Source of the DNA: an uncultured Bryobacteraceae bacterium
GTDB lineage: Bacteria > Acidobacteriota > Terriglobia > Bryobacterales > Bryobacteraceae
Length of the DNA stretch: 64,000 nt
NCBI GenBank assembly: GCA_938027685.1
Contig: CALJAM010000006.1
Coordinates: 1 to 64,000 of the forward strand
Reading direction: 5' to 3'
Numbering within the stretch: position 1 is the stretch's first letter; every line of letters starts with the position of its first letter. The position numbers and the translations under genes are program-made. Shown piece after piece: positions 8,053 to 17,608 of this stretch. Below the pieces are notes generated by a model. That model saw only the letters and a list, made by a program, of their open reading frames with translations. It searched no databases and had not been told where the DNA came from.

Positions 8053-11000
8053 ATGAGGGCAATCCTTTTCTGGGCCGTAGCTCTTATCGTGCCCGCACAC
8101 TCCGTCGGCCAGGAGTCGCCCGGCACGATCCATGGGATCGTAACCGACCCACCTGGTGGCGCAGTACCCCACGCCGTGGTGAAGGTTCAGCGTGCCGGAA
8201 CGGGCGCCGCCATAACAACCCTGACAAACGAGTCAGGGCATTACGAGGCGCCCTTTCTACTACCCGGCACGTACGAGGTTACCGTCGGGGCGCCGGGCTT
8301 CAAGACAGCAATTCGTCGCGACATACAACTCCGAGTTTTGGAGCGTCTGGAGCCGGACTTCACGCTGGAAGTAGGGAGCCTGTCGGAGTCGGTGGTGGTC
8401 ACCGCGGAGGCGCCCCTGCTGGAGACCTCTACCGGGAGCCTCGGAATGGTCCTGTACACTCAGCAGGTACAGGACCTGCCGGTCGTTGGGGGTAATCCGT
8501 TCTACCTAGCACGCCTCACGCCCGGGGTGTGGAGCACAGGAGGCCGCTACGCCGGCAACCCGATGGACCAAGGTGCCGGCACGCAATTGGTGGTCCACGG
8601 CACGTACAACACGAGCGAAGCTGTCGTGGACGGAGCGCCTAACGTCGTCGAACGCAATCCGCAATTGTCTCCGCCGCAGGACCTGGTTCAGGAATTCAAA
8701 ATCCAGACCCTGCCATACGACGCCGGTGTGGGACACACAGCGGGCGCCCTCACCAGCGTCAGCATCAAGGCTGGGACGAATGAGTTTCACGGTACGGGGT
8801 ACTTCAACGAGTCTCGTTGGCGTGCCGTCCCCTGGTTTACCAACCGCTGGATCTACGACCCCACAACGGGGCCGATAACGCCGGAGAAAAAGGCCTCCGC
8901 CCTCGAAGGTTGGCGACACAGACGCGGTGGCTTCACCCTCATGGGCCCTGTTCGGCTGCCGAAGCTTTACGACGGCCGCGACCGAACGCTCTTCAGCTTC
9001 GGCTTCGAAAAGCTATACATCATGCGCAACCTGCACGGGATCTACACGGTCCCCACGATGGAAGAGCGCCGGGGCGATTTCTCCGCGCTGCTCAAGATTA
9101 GCTCCGCGTACCAGATTTATGATCCCCTGACTACAATCCCTTCGCCTACCAGGCCGGGTCGGTTCGAGCGCCAACCCATCCCGGCGAACATCATTCCTGC
9201 CAGCCGTCTGAACCCGATCGCGATCAAGATCCTGCAGTACTATCCGGAGCCGAACCAAGCGGGCACGGCGGACGGTCGGAACAATTTCTTCCGAACACGA
9301 GATATCGACCGTTGGAATCGGACTATCGTCCACCGGCTGGATCACAACCTAAGCCAAAAACAGCGGATCTTTGTGCGCTGGAACAACTCGCAACACGATA
9401 ATGTCGAAGACACCCTGCCCACGAGGGCCACCCAGACGATCCTGGATCGTACCGGCTGGGGATTGGTGTTCGATGATGTATATACTATCCCGCCGCAAAC
9501 GATCGTCAATGTGCGATACGGGTTGACTTACCAGAATCCGTACACACGTCGAGGGACCCAAGGATTCGATCTCACAACGCTCGGTTTTCCAAGAAGCCTA
9601 GTAGAGGTGATCGCGGCGAAAACGGATTCGGCCGGGTTCGCATTTCCGATGATTTACATCGACAACGGCGCCTACACCCAACTGAGCGACACGGGGGGAA
9701 GTTATTACAGAGTCTACTACCAGACCGTGAGCGGGAGCCTCACGAAACCGGTGGGCGTCCACAGCTTGAGGTCCGGCGGCGAGTTCCGACTGATGCGTGA
9801 GAACGGTTATGCGTACGGCAATGTAGCGCCGAGGTTCAATTTCGCTTCCACCTGGACCCGCGGGCCGCTGGACAACTCTCCCGCAGCCCCCATCGGCCAG
9901 GGCTTGGCCTCGATGTTGCTGGGCCTGCCCACGGGAGGCTACGTTAACGTCAACGCCTCCCGGGCGGAGCAATCCACGTTCTGGGCCGCCTACCTGCACG
10001 ACGATTGGCGCGTCACCCGGAGGCTCAGTCTCAACGTCGGCATGCGGTGGGAGTACGAAGGCCCCACCACAGAGCGCTTCAACCGGTGCGTTCGCATGTT
10101 CGACTTTCTCGCCGAGAGCCCCATAGCCGCGGCGGCACGCGCAAACTACGCGCAGAAGCCCCTACCCGAGCTGCCCGTGGAACAGTTTCACTTGAAGGGC
10201 GGGTTACGCTTTGCCGGCGTCGATGGCCAACCGCGCGGTTTGTGGCGCCCTGATCGCAACAATCTCGTTCCTCGCTTTGGCGTGGCGTACAAGTTGGCCA
10301 ACAGCGCCATGGTCCGCGCCGGCTACGGCATCTTCTTCGACCTGGTCGGCATCGACAGACAGGACGTCAACCAGGGCGGCTTCAGCCAAGCAACGAACAT
10401 CATCCCCTCGCTGGACAACGGTCAGACCTACCGCGCTACCCTGGCCAATCCCTTCCCTGACGGCATCCAGACTCCGCCGGGAGCCAGCCAAGGTTTGGCC
10501 ACCTATCTGGGACGATCGGTGAGCTTTTTCAACCCCGACCTGCTCAATCCGTACATGCAGCGCTGGTCGCTGACCCTGGAACGCCAGTTGCCCGGCCAGA
10601 TTGTGACAGGCGTATCCTATGTCGGAAACCGCGGCACCAAGCTGAACCTCGCGCGAGAGTTCGACCCTACGCCTGCTCAGTATCTTTCCCGGCTCCCGAA
10701 GCGGGATCAGCCGACCATCGACTTTCTCAGCCAACAGGTTCCAAATCCTTTTTACGGGCTACGAGAATTCGCGGGCAGCGGCCTATCGGGCACAATGGTC
10801 GGTCGCGCGCAGCTCCTGAGACCCTATCCGCAGTTCACCGGTGTGTCGGCAAACATGCCATACGGCTACTCCTGGTTTCACTCGCTGCAGACTTTGGTCG
10901 AGCGACGGATGCGCGGCGGCTTCATGTTTCAGCTTAGCTGGACCTACTCTAAGTTCATGGAAGCTGTTGCGTATCTGAACGACGCAGACCCTAGACCCGA

Positions 11001-11562
11001 GGAGGTCGTTTCCAGCTACGATCGGACGCATCGTTTCGTACTTAATGGAATTTATGAGCTGCCCTTCGGGCGGAACCGCCGTTTCGGCGGCCAGTGGAGG
11101 GGCTGGTTGGAAGGGCTGCTCGGCGGTTGGCAGTTTCAGGGTTGGTTCGAGGGACAAACCGGCGATCCCTTGGGATTCGGCAACGCGATTTTCCGGGGTA
11201 ACCTCCGTGACATCCCAATCCGTCCGGTCAGGTTGCGCAAAGCCGAACGGTGGTTCAACATCGACGCGGGTTTCGAACGGGATCCCCAGAAACAGCTCGC
11301 TTACAACCTGCGCCGATTTAGTTCGCGCTTCAGCGGCATACGTGGCGATGGCATCAATAACTTCGATCTGTCCGTGTTCAAGCGATTCCGTATCAGCGAG
11401 CGAGCGAAGGTCGAGTACCGCCTCGAAGCCTTCAACGCGCTGAACCATGTGCAATTCGCCAATCCCAACACCACGCCGACAAGCACGGCCTTCGGTCAGG
11501 TGACGGCGGAAAAGGGCCACGGCCAGCGGCAACTGACCATGGGACTGAAGCTGCTCTTCTAG
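8053..11562 (+). CDS. Oar-like TonB-dependent outer membrane receptor
   Basis: 1,169 residues. The start is the ATG at 8053, 7 bases after AGGAGG, and gives the signal peptide MRAILFWAVALIVPAHSVGQ. Next comes a carboxypeptidase-regulatory beta-sandwich (GIVTDPPGGAVPHAVVKV to about residue 105), then a plug-like region (ETSTGSLGMVLYTQQVQDLP; SIKAGTNEFHGTGYF) and a large barrel with typical motifs (NNLVPRFGVAYKL, RAGYGIFFDL, YELPFGRNRRFGG). It ends on aromatic residues (LKLLF), as outer-membrane barrels do. The family imports or binds polymers and peptides using TonB energy; the substrate is unknown. It has a strong promoter of its own (7949-7977). Its stop codon TAG coincides with the first bases of the left terminal repeat of a decayed IS. 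Confidence 0.93.
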   Translation: MRAILFWAVALIVPAHSVGQESPGTIHGIVTDPPGGAVPHAVVKVQRAGTGAAITTLTNESGHYEAPFLLPGTYEVTVGAPGFKTAIRRDIQLRVLERLEPDFTLEVGSLSESVVVTAEAPLLETSTGSLGMVLYTQQVQDLPVVGGNPFYLARLTPGVWSTGGRYAGNPMDQGAGTQLVVHGTYNTSEAVVDGAPNVVERNPQLSPPQDLVQEFKIQTLPYDAGVGHTAGALTSVSIKAGTNEFHGTGYFNESRWRAVPWFTNRWIYDPTTGPITPEKKASALEGWRHRRGGFTLMGPVRLPKLYDGRDRTLFSFGFEKLYIMRNLHGIYTVPTMEERRGDFSALLKISSAYQIYDPLTTIPSPTRPGRFERQPIPANIIPASRLNPIAIKILQYYPEPNQAGTADGRNNFFRTRDIDRWNRTIVHRLDHNLSQKQRIFVRWNNSQHDNVEDTLPTRATQTILDRTGWGLVFDDVYTIPPQTIVNVRYGLTYQNPYTRRGTQGFDLTTLGFPRSLVEVIAAKTDSAGFAFPMIYIDNGAYTQLSDTGGSYYRVYYQTVSGSLTKPVGVHSLRSGGEFRLMRENGYAYGNVAPRFNFASTWTRGPLDNSPAAPIGQGLASMLLGLPTGGYVNVNASRAEQSTFWAAYLHDDWRVTRRLSLNVGMRWEYEGPTTERFNRCVRMFDFLAESPIAAAARANYAQKPLPELPVEQFHLKGGLRFAGVDGQPRGLWRPDRNNLVPRFGVAYKLANSAMVRAGYGIFFDLVGIDRQDVNQGGFSQATNIIPSLDNGQTYRATLANPFPDGIQTPPGASQGLATYLGRSVSFFNPDLLNPYMQRWSLTLERQLPGQIVTGVSYVGNRGTKLNLAREFDPTPAQYLSRLPKRDQPTIDFLSQQVPNPFYGLREFAGSGLSGTMVGRAQLLRPYPQFTGVSANMPYGYSWFHSLQTLVERRMRGGFMFQLSWTYSKFMEAVAYLNDADPRPEEVVSSYDRTHRFVLNGIYELPFGRNRRFGGQWRGWLEGLLGGWQFQGWFEGQTGDPLGFGNAIFRGNLRDIPIRPVRLRKAERWFNIDAGFERDPQKQLAYNLRRFSSRFSGIRGDGINNFDLSVFKRFRISERAKVEYRLEAFNALNHVQFANPNTTPTSTAFGQVTAEKGHGQRQLTMGLKLLF

Positions 11563-12979
11563 GAGCTTGCCGAAAGACTCCTGAGGATTTCGCCGGAAAG
11601 AACATTTTGCTCCATGATTGTTCATTCTGCGGCCACGCCCCAAGCCAATCCGGATCTTCGGCTACGTCCGGCTCGAGGACCGCCTCCGCGCCAACCACCC
11701 CTTGCGCGCCATCCGGCCCCTAGTCGATCAGGTCCTCGCCGGCCCCTCGCGCCGCTTCGACAGCCTGTACGCCCGCTGGGGCCGGCCCGCCATCGCACCC
11801 GAACGCGTGCTGCGCGCTCTACTGCTGGAGCTCTTCTACTCCATCCGCAGTGAGCGGCAGCACGACGAACAGCTTTGACAACAAGGTGCTGTTCCGCCGG
11901 TTCGTGGGTCTTGAAGGTGAACGATGGATCTCGAACCACGCCGTCTTCAGCAAGAACCGCCGGCGGCTGCTCGACCAGGGCATGGCGTGTGGCTTCTTCG
12001 GCCTCGTCCCAGGCCTATCTTTCCGACGAGTACTTCGCGGTGGACGGCACGCTGATCGAGGCCTGTGCCGGCGAGTGAAGCCTCGGGCGCAAAGCGGATT
12101 CGGAGTGGGAGGGGGCGACTTCCTCGGTCAGAGGGAGACGGATCAGACGCACCGGTCCACGACAGATCTCGAGGCGCGCCTGTTTCACAAGGCGCGGGGG
12201 CAGCAGGCTGGCCTGGCCTACTTGGGGCATGTGCTGGTGGAGAACCGTCAGGACCCGAGCGTGGACGCCATGGCCACCGCCGCCGACGGCACGGCCCAGC
12301 CGCGGCGGCTCGCGCGTACGGGCGTGACTAGGTTGCGAAGCGGGCTCGCCTACGGGCAAAAATACCCGGCCCACTCGTCGCGAGCCGGGGCTCCGCGCGG
12401 GCCCAAAGGGCTCTTCAGCACTCGGCCCTGCATGGCCGACCGCGACGCGTCCGGCGTCCGGCCAATCGGACGTGCGACCTGGGGTTTGCGACGGAAATCG
12501 CTGTTCAGTTCTGCCTTGCGCGAGCCAACGCTACGGGGTGAGAGCGCAAGCACCTCGTGCGGCCCTTCAACGTGCTGGTCGATCCGGCGCAGAGGCACCG
12601 AGCGACTCAAGGCCAACTACGGACGGCTCGCCGCATCGGGCGTCGGATGCACGGGCCGCCGACGCGCCTACAGTGGCTTCTGGCTGGGGTGAAGAGCGTG
12701 GCGGGGCTCGAGCAAGCGAAGTCGCGGGCTGGCGAAAGTGAGTTGGCTCGTAAAGTCTGCTGCTGCGACTTACAATCTGGGCGCCCGCCTAAGCCGCGGC
12801 TTCAGCCAGCGTAAGGGCCCGCTAGCACCGCCACCAAGCCGTGCGAAAGGCCCGGGCAGGCCGCGCCTGGCCTGCCTCCGAACTCCCCAAAGCCGGCCGC
12901 AGGGACTCACTCGCATCTGATCAATGCCGTTCCAGTAAGTCATTCACGCCTACAGAGGCGTTTCATGAGCAAGCTGCTA
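11560..12979 (+). mobile_element. Decayed IS5-type insertion sequence (about 1.42 kb)
   Basis: TAGGAGCTTGC at 11560-11570 and GCAAGCTGCTA at 12969-12979 are imperfect inverted repeats (10 of 11 positions), enclosing a multiply frameshifted DUF772-type transposase in + orientation. The length is normal for this family. No target duplication can be seen in the flanks, as expected for an old insertion. The left end begins exactly at the stop codon of the receptor gene. Confidence 0.75.
11618..12850 (+). pseudogene. IS5/DUF772-family transposase, several frameshifts
   Basis: The transposase can be followed across at least four frame changes. Frame one (11618-11878) has FGYVRLEDRLRANHPLRAIR and ALLLELFYSIRSERQHDEQL. 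A second frame (about 11874-12000) gives NKVLFRRFVGLEGERW and FSKNRRRLLDQG. A third (12012-12078) gives AYLSDEYFAVDGTLIEA, the region of a catalytic Asp. A fourth (12126-12310) gives THRSTTDLEARLFHKA and GLAYLGHVLVENRQ. The end (near 12670-12800) retains GVKSVAGLEQAKSR and SAAATYNLGARLSRG. These are consecutive blocks of the DUF772 plus DDE transposase family. The gene cannot make a functional protein. Confidence 0.88.
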
Positions 12980-13074
12980 AGCAGGGTTGCGCTCCGCGCC
13001 GTTGCTGGCGAACCGTTTCTACGAGTAAGCGGGTTGGTTAGGGCTTCCGGCGGATCGGAGTCTGCCTATCGCCC

Positions 13075-16000
13075 TCAAAACTCTACCCGCAAGGCTAATT
13101 GCAGGATACGTGGGTCCGATGCGCTCGTTACTTGACCGAAGGGCGCCGTGCCGAAAGTGGTGTTCACCCCGAAATAGGAGAAGTGGTTGGGCGCATTGTA
13201 AAACTCGGCGCGGAACTCGGCAAGTCCACGCTCGCCCAGGCGGAACTCCTTCTGGAGGGAGACGTCCCAATTGTTGGTGCCGGGCCCGATCACGACGTTC
13301 CGCCCGAGATTGCCAAAGGTGCCGTCCGCCGACAGAGCGAAAGCCTCCGTATTGAACCAGCGGTACCGAGTTCCACCGCCCTGTCGCCAATCGCCAACCA
13401 CGTCCGGCCGTTGGCCGCCGCTGCCGGTGCGCGCCCGGTCCTGCGTAATGGTGATGTTAAGAGGCCTTCCGCTGGCGATCGTGGTGATTCCCGAAAGCTC
13501 CCAGCGTCCGAAAATCTTCTGGTACCACCGCTGCTGAGAACGCCAGAAAGGTAGCGGGTAAACGTAGCTGATGACCAAAACGTGTCGCCGGTCGAAGGAG
13601 GCCAATCCGCGGTCGCGCTTGAAATCATAACTGTCCATCGGCATCTCCGAATAGCCGCTGGCATCGGTGATGGCTTTGCTCCACGTATACGACGCGTTCA
13701 GCAGTCCGCCGCCGGTCACCTGCCGCCGCACCATCACCTGCAGGGAGTTGTAATTGGAGTTCGAAGCTGTGATCAGGTGCGTGATGTCCGCGAAGCCCAG
13801 GTACGGTCGCAGGGCCTCCCGATTGACCCCGGGATTTCGCAACAACGTACCCTCGCGCAGCTGATTCAGGTTAACCCCGCGATATAGATGCCACGCGCTA
13901 CTGCCGACGTAGGCGACGTCGATCATTGTGTCTTTGCTGATCTTGTGCTGGATACCCAGACTGTACGTATGCATCGCGGGTACGTCCAAATCGATGTCAA
14001 AGGAGGTTAAAGGAAACGGGAACTGACGCCACGCCCCGCCCGCCGGGTTCTCCAGGTTGCCGCTGTAGACGGTAACCTGGCGGACGAACGGGGGATTGTT
14101 GATGCGACCGAAAACAAAGTTGCCTTCGATCCGCTCGAACCCTAATCCGTAGCCGCCGCGCAGAACGGTCTGCTGTCTTCCCGTCAGATCGTAGGCGAAG
14201 CCGAGGCGCGGGCCCACGGTGCCCCACTTGGTGGGCGAAATCTCCTTGGGCAACCCGCGGAACAAAGCCTTGACGGCCGGATCATTGGCCTCAGGGATGC
14301 GCCTCTTCGCCGCCTCCGGGAAGTCTTTCCCGCCCAGCACCAGGCCGTTGTAAGGATCGCCGGATCCTGGCACTACCTCGCCGTTGCTGGGCAATACGGT
14401 CACGGCCTTGGCAGGATCGTAGTACCTAGGCGCGAAAACCACCACGTTCTGCAGGGCCCCGTACTGCGGCTGCATGTAGAAGTAACGCACGCCGAGATTC
14501 GCAGTCAGTCGAGCGGAGACCTTCCAGTCGTCCTGCGCGTACCATTCCACCTGCGTGAACCGGAACCAACCCTCTCGGCCGCGATCCGCCTCCGTGTACG
14601 TGCTGAAATTGCCCAGCAGTCCATCGGCGAATGCATGACCTGAGGAGAGCGGGTGACCGGTCGCAAAGCTGATGCTGCCATTGATGGGCGGCTGATTGTC
14701 CTGGTTCTTACGACTCCGCATCGCCAGCATGCCGAACTTCAGATGGTGGTTGCCGGTCAGCTTCGAGAAATCTTCCTTCCACTGAAAAATCCGGTTGAAG
14801 TTATTCCAGTTACGGGCTGAAGCGCTCAGAGCGTTGTATCCGGCAACCGAAACGCTAGGAATATCCTCTGCATTGCCGTAAATCATCGGATACGTCAAAT
14901 TGTGCGCCCGTCGCGTGAAGTCCCTGATAAAGATCGGGTTAGGCTGAAAATTGATCTGGCGGATCACGTTCCCGCTGAAGCTGAACTGGAGGGTGTTAAC
15001 GGCACTAGGACCGGCGACAAAGGTCCACTTCGCGCTGGTGTTCGTACCGGGAATGTTTCGGTTGTACGTAATCAGAGTAGTCAAGTTCTGCAAGGAGGTG
15101 TAGTAATCACGTAGGTAATGCACCGCGAATTGATGTCGCGGACTAAAATTGTAGTCCACCTTATGTATGTACTGGTTTGTATCGAGCGGCTGCGTAGTGT
15201 TGAAGACGAGATTCCCACCTGGCCCAGCGAAGTTGGGCTTGGGGTAGTTGTCCAGGAGCCGCTTGGCATTCGGACTAATGCGGGATCGGGGAATCACGTC
15301 ACCCGGGAAGGGGGCTCGCGTAGCGGGGTCTCTCGGGCGCTGGGCCGCCGGGAGCGAGGAGAAGTCGCCCTCGCGGATAGCCAGAGGCGGGACGTTCCAA
15401 GTGTTGACGGCTCCCTGACGCAAGCGCTTGTATTCCTGGGCGACGAAAAAGAAGAATTTGGAGCGATCCGAATTGAACCGGCCGGGTATGAAGATCGGTC
15501 CGCCCAGATTCCAGCCGAAATTATTGAAGCGTAACTTTTGCTTGGTGAGCGCGTTGAACGCGTAGGCGTCGAAGGCGTCGTTGCGGACGTACTCGTAGAG
15601 AGCACCATGAAAATCGCGGGTGCCGCTCTTCAGGGCCAGATTGACCACGGCGCCCGAGTTCTGCCCGTACTCGGCGCTATAGTTGGAAGTGAGAATTTTG
15701 AACTCGGCGATCGCATCGGGGTTGACGTTGACGAAATTGTTTCCCCCGCCGCCGTTGTCCTTGTTGTCCACCCCGTCGACGTTCCACGAGAAGACGGCGA
15801 GGCGGGAGCCATTCACCGACTGGCCGCTCATGACGGAGCCGTATCCGCCGAAGAGTTCGAAGCTCGAGCGGTATACGGTGGAGACCCCAGGCAGCAGAGC
15901 CAGCAACTGGACGAAATTGCGCCCGTTGAGCTGGAGCTGAGTGGCTTGCTGCCCCGTCACCAACCGGCCCACCTCCCCTGTGGCGGATTCCACCAGCACC

Positions 16001-16362
16001 GCGTCGGCAGCGACGGTGACCGATTCGGTGACGTCGCCCACCTCGAGCGTCACATCTACCGCGACACGCGCGTTCACCGGCACCATCACCCCCGTCTTGA
16101 CGAACTTCTTGAAGCCAGGCGCCTCCGCGGTCAACTCGTATTCGCCAATGGGCAGGTTGGCAATCACGTAGTAGCCGTTTTCGTTGGTGCGAATGGAACG
16201 CACCTGGCCGGTGGCCACATGCCGTGCGGAAACCTGAGCTGAGGGCACCACCGCGCCGGTCGTGTCCCGCACCGTTCCGGAGATCTCCTGAGTGGTGTAT
16301 TGCCCCAGTAAGGTGCCTACGCAAAGCACCAGGACCGAAAGGCCTGTCGTCGCTCTGGTCAT
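13075..16362 (-). CDS. Oar-like TonB-dependent outer membrane receptor
   Basis: 1,095 residues from the ATG at 16362; upstream in-frame codons are rejected because the start here gives the signal peptide MTRATTGLSVLVLCVGTLLG and sits just downstream of a good promoter. The carboxypeptidase-regulatory domain spans about residues 25-110 (ISGTVRDTTGAVVPSAQVSA), the plug about 120-270 (TGQQATQLQLNGRNFVQLL; SGTRDFHGALYEYVRNDAFD) and the rest is barrel (RGGYGLGFERIEGNF; YVYPLPFWRSQQRWYQ), ending LRVEF. NxTQ- and NGxN-rich plug motifs are typical of acidobacterial receptors. Substrate unknown. It is transcribed toward the decayed IS element and has no same-strand partner close by other than the small secreted protein at 16908-17540. 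Confidence 0.93.
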   Translation of the reverse strand: MTRATTGLSVLVLCVGTLLGQYTTQEISGTVRDTTGAVVPSAQVSARHVATGQVRSIRTNENGYYVIANLPIGEYELTAEAPGFKKFVKTGVMVPVNARVAVDVTLEVGDVTESVTVAADAVLVESATGEVGRLVTGQQATQLQLNGRNFVQLLALLPGVSTVYRSSFELFGGYGSVMSGQSVNGSRLAVFSWNVDGVDNKDNGGGGNNFVNVNPDAIAEFKILTSNYSAEYGQNSGAVVNLALKSGTRDFHGALYEYVRNDAFDAYAFNALTKQKLRFNNFGWNLGGPIFIPGRFNSDRSKFFFFVAQEYKRLRQGAVNTWNVPPLAIREGDFSSLPAAQRPRDPATRAPFPGDVIPRSRISPNAKRLLDNYPKPNFAGPGGNLVFNTTQPLDTNQYIHKVDYNFSPRHQFAVHYLRDYYTSLQNLTTLITYNRNIPGTNTSAKWTFVAGPSAVNTLQFSFSGNVIRQINFQPNPIFIRDFTRRAHNLTYPMIYGNAEDIPSVSVAGYNALSASARNWNNFNRIFQWKEDFSKLTGNHHLKFGMLAMRSRKNQDNQPPINGSISFATGHPLSSGHAFADGLLGNFSTYTEADRGREGWFRFTQVEWYAQDDWKVSARLTANLGVRYFYMQPQYGALQNVVVFAPRYYDPAKAVTVLPSNGEVVPGSGDPYNGLVLGGKDFPEAAKRRIPEANDPAVKALFRGLPKEISPTKWGTVGPRLGFAYDLTGRQQTVLRGGYGLGFERIEGNFVFGRINNPPFVRQVTVYSGNLENPAGGAWRQFPFPLTSFDIDLDVPAMHTYSLGIQHKISKDTMIDVAYVGSSAWHLYRGVNLNQLREGTLLRNPGVNREALRPYLGFADITHLITASNSNYNSLQVMVRRQVTGGGLLNASYTWSKAITDASGYSEMPMDSYDFKRDRGLASFDRRHVLVISYVYPLPFWRSQQRWYQKIFGRWELSGITTIASGRPLNITITQDRARTGSGGQRPDVVGDWRQGGGTRYRWFNTEAFALSADGTFGNLGRNVVIGPGTNNWDVSLQKEFRLGERGLAEFRAEFYNAPNHFSYFGVNTTFGTAPFGQVTSASDPRILQLALRVEF

Positions 16363-16419
16363 GCAACCCCCCCCAAACTCACCATCGTCCGGATCGTCGC
16401 TGCTGCTGTCAGCGAGCGT

Positions 16420-16448
16420 ATTATACCAGCAATCGCTATTCAAGTCAT
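16420..16448 (-). promoter_or_regulatory. Promoter of the receptor gene ending at 13075
   Basis: Reading leftward, ATGACT (16448-16443) is followed after 17 bases by a perfect TATAAT (16425-16420) preceded by TGG, an extended -10. The ATG lies about 58 bases downstream. The 11-mer GGTATAATACG around the -10 recurs exactly upstream of the receptor gene starting at 29758. Confidence 0.7.
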
Positions 16449-16449
16449 T

Positions 16450-16907
16450 CGTCCCTAGATGTTTCAGTCGGTCTCGCGGCGAAACGGCCTCCCAAGCCGC
16501 CGGGGGCTCCGCCAAAGTTCAACTGCGACTCCGCTCGCACCGTGCGATTACTCGGGGCCCCGCCCTGCCCGCGATCCTCGGCCGTCCAACGGACAGCCCG
16601 CCTCACCGCGGCATTCGACACCCGTGAGCAGGAGAGTGCCCGCAGGAGAGAGCGCTGCCGCCGTCCCCCACCTGCGCTCTGGCGATTCGGAGCTCAGGCG
16701 ATCCCTGCCGGCTGCGACGGGGCCACTCAACGAGCGCGTGCCCATGGGCGGCGAGCGCTATGATCCCGAGCGCCATGATCCGAGGAGGCCACGCTTTTGG
16801 CTCGGTGGGGCCGCTCCTAATCGAATAGCGACAAATGGGAGTGAAAAGGTAGGAACCCTCGTGGGCCTCGCAAAACGGTCCGCCTGCCTGTGGGCTGCCT
16901 CGCCGCC
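16450..16907. other. Intergenic stretch, no supported gene
   Basis: About 460 bases between two − strand genes. It holds only short frames without motifs. Near 16760 there is TATGAT followed by CCATGATCC, resembling a -10 box and a start, but the frame from that ATG closes after about 17 codons. Confidence 0.45.
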
Positions 16908-17540
16908 TCATTTCGGCTCACGAGGGAGCGGTCTACCCCAGACCTCGATCCAGTCGATGCGTGTGCAGGCGGTCGATCCGCCGCCCACCATGAGATCCGT
17001 CCACCCGATCTCGTCCACGCGGCTCAGGTCGGGCTTGTCGACCCAGTCGCCCTCAATCACGTTCTTGATGTCGAGCCGGCGCCAGCGCAGGTCGGCCACA
17101 TTGAACTCGCGCTCCCGCCAGTCGGTCGATGCCGGGTCGGATTGATCACTCACCAGCCACGTGCCATCCGCCAGCTTCAGGATAATGCGCGCTTCGCGAA
17201 AGCCTGATTGCTTCGATCGCCAGCGGATCTTGGCCAAGCCGGTCAAGTCCACCATCGCCGTCTTGTGACGAAGACTGACGGCCCAGTTGCCCGTGGCCTG
17301 CCCCGACCAGACGTAATACGGGTCGTCGGCCGGCTTGTCGTGATGGCTCTTTTTGATCTGCGCCGCACCGGGGCCGTGGAGGGTGAGAATAAGGTCGGGG
17401 TTGGCGATGTGTGACTGCGTGATGGGCGTCTCCGGAGGTGTCTCCTTGAAATCCTCGCGGAAGAACAGGCCCGGCCGTTCCTGGGCTACCAGCAGGATGG
17501 GCAGCATAAAAGACAAGTGACTCTTTTTCATGACGTCCAT
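16908..17540 (-). CDS. Uncharacterised secreted protein, jelly-roll-like
   Basis: 210 residues. The ATG at 17540 lies 7 bases after a perfect AGGAGG; a second ATG three codons on would also give the signal sequence KKSHLSFMLPILLVAQ. The mature part starts with FREDFKETPPETPITQ, has alternating charged and aromatic residues, and ends with WTDLMVGGGSTACTRIDWIEVWG. The DFKET opening and DWIEVWG close resemble beta-sandwich carbohydrate-binding or laminin-G-like domains of secreted proteins, but no catalytic motif is visible. Its start lies 68 bases from the divergently transcribed receptor at 17609, which suggests shared control and a joint role at the cell surface. Function not assigned. Confidence 0.75.
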   Translation of the reverse strand: MDVMKKSHLSFMLPILLVAQERPGLFFREDFKETPPETPITQSHIANPDLILTLHGPGAAQIKKSHHDKPADDPYYVWSGQATGNWAVSLRHKTAMVDLTGLAKIRWRSKQSGFREARIILKLADGTWLVSDQSDPASTDWREREFNVADLRWRRLDIKNVIEGDWVDKPDLSRVDEIGWTDLMVGGGSTACTRIDWIEVWGRPLPREPK

Positions 17541-17555
17541 TCTACGTCCTCCTAG

Positions 17556-17583
17556 TTGTGTGCGATCCAAGGTGGTATATAAT
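17556..17583 (+). promoter_or_regulatory. Promoter of the receptor gene at 17609
   Basis: TTGTGT (17556-17561), 16 bases, then a perfect TATAAT (17578-17583), with a GGGGAGGG ribosome binding site before the ATG at 17609. The -35 is weak. The element directly abuts the AGGAGG site of the divergent gene starting at 17540. Confidence 0.6.
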
Positions 17584-17608
17584 AGGGCGACATCGGGGAG
17601 GGTTCGAA

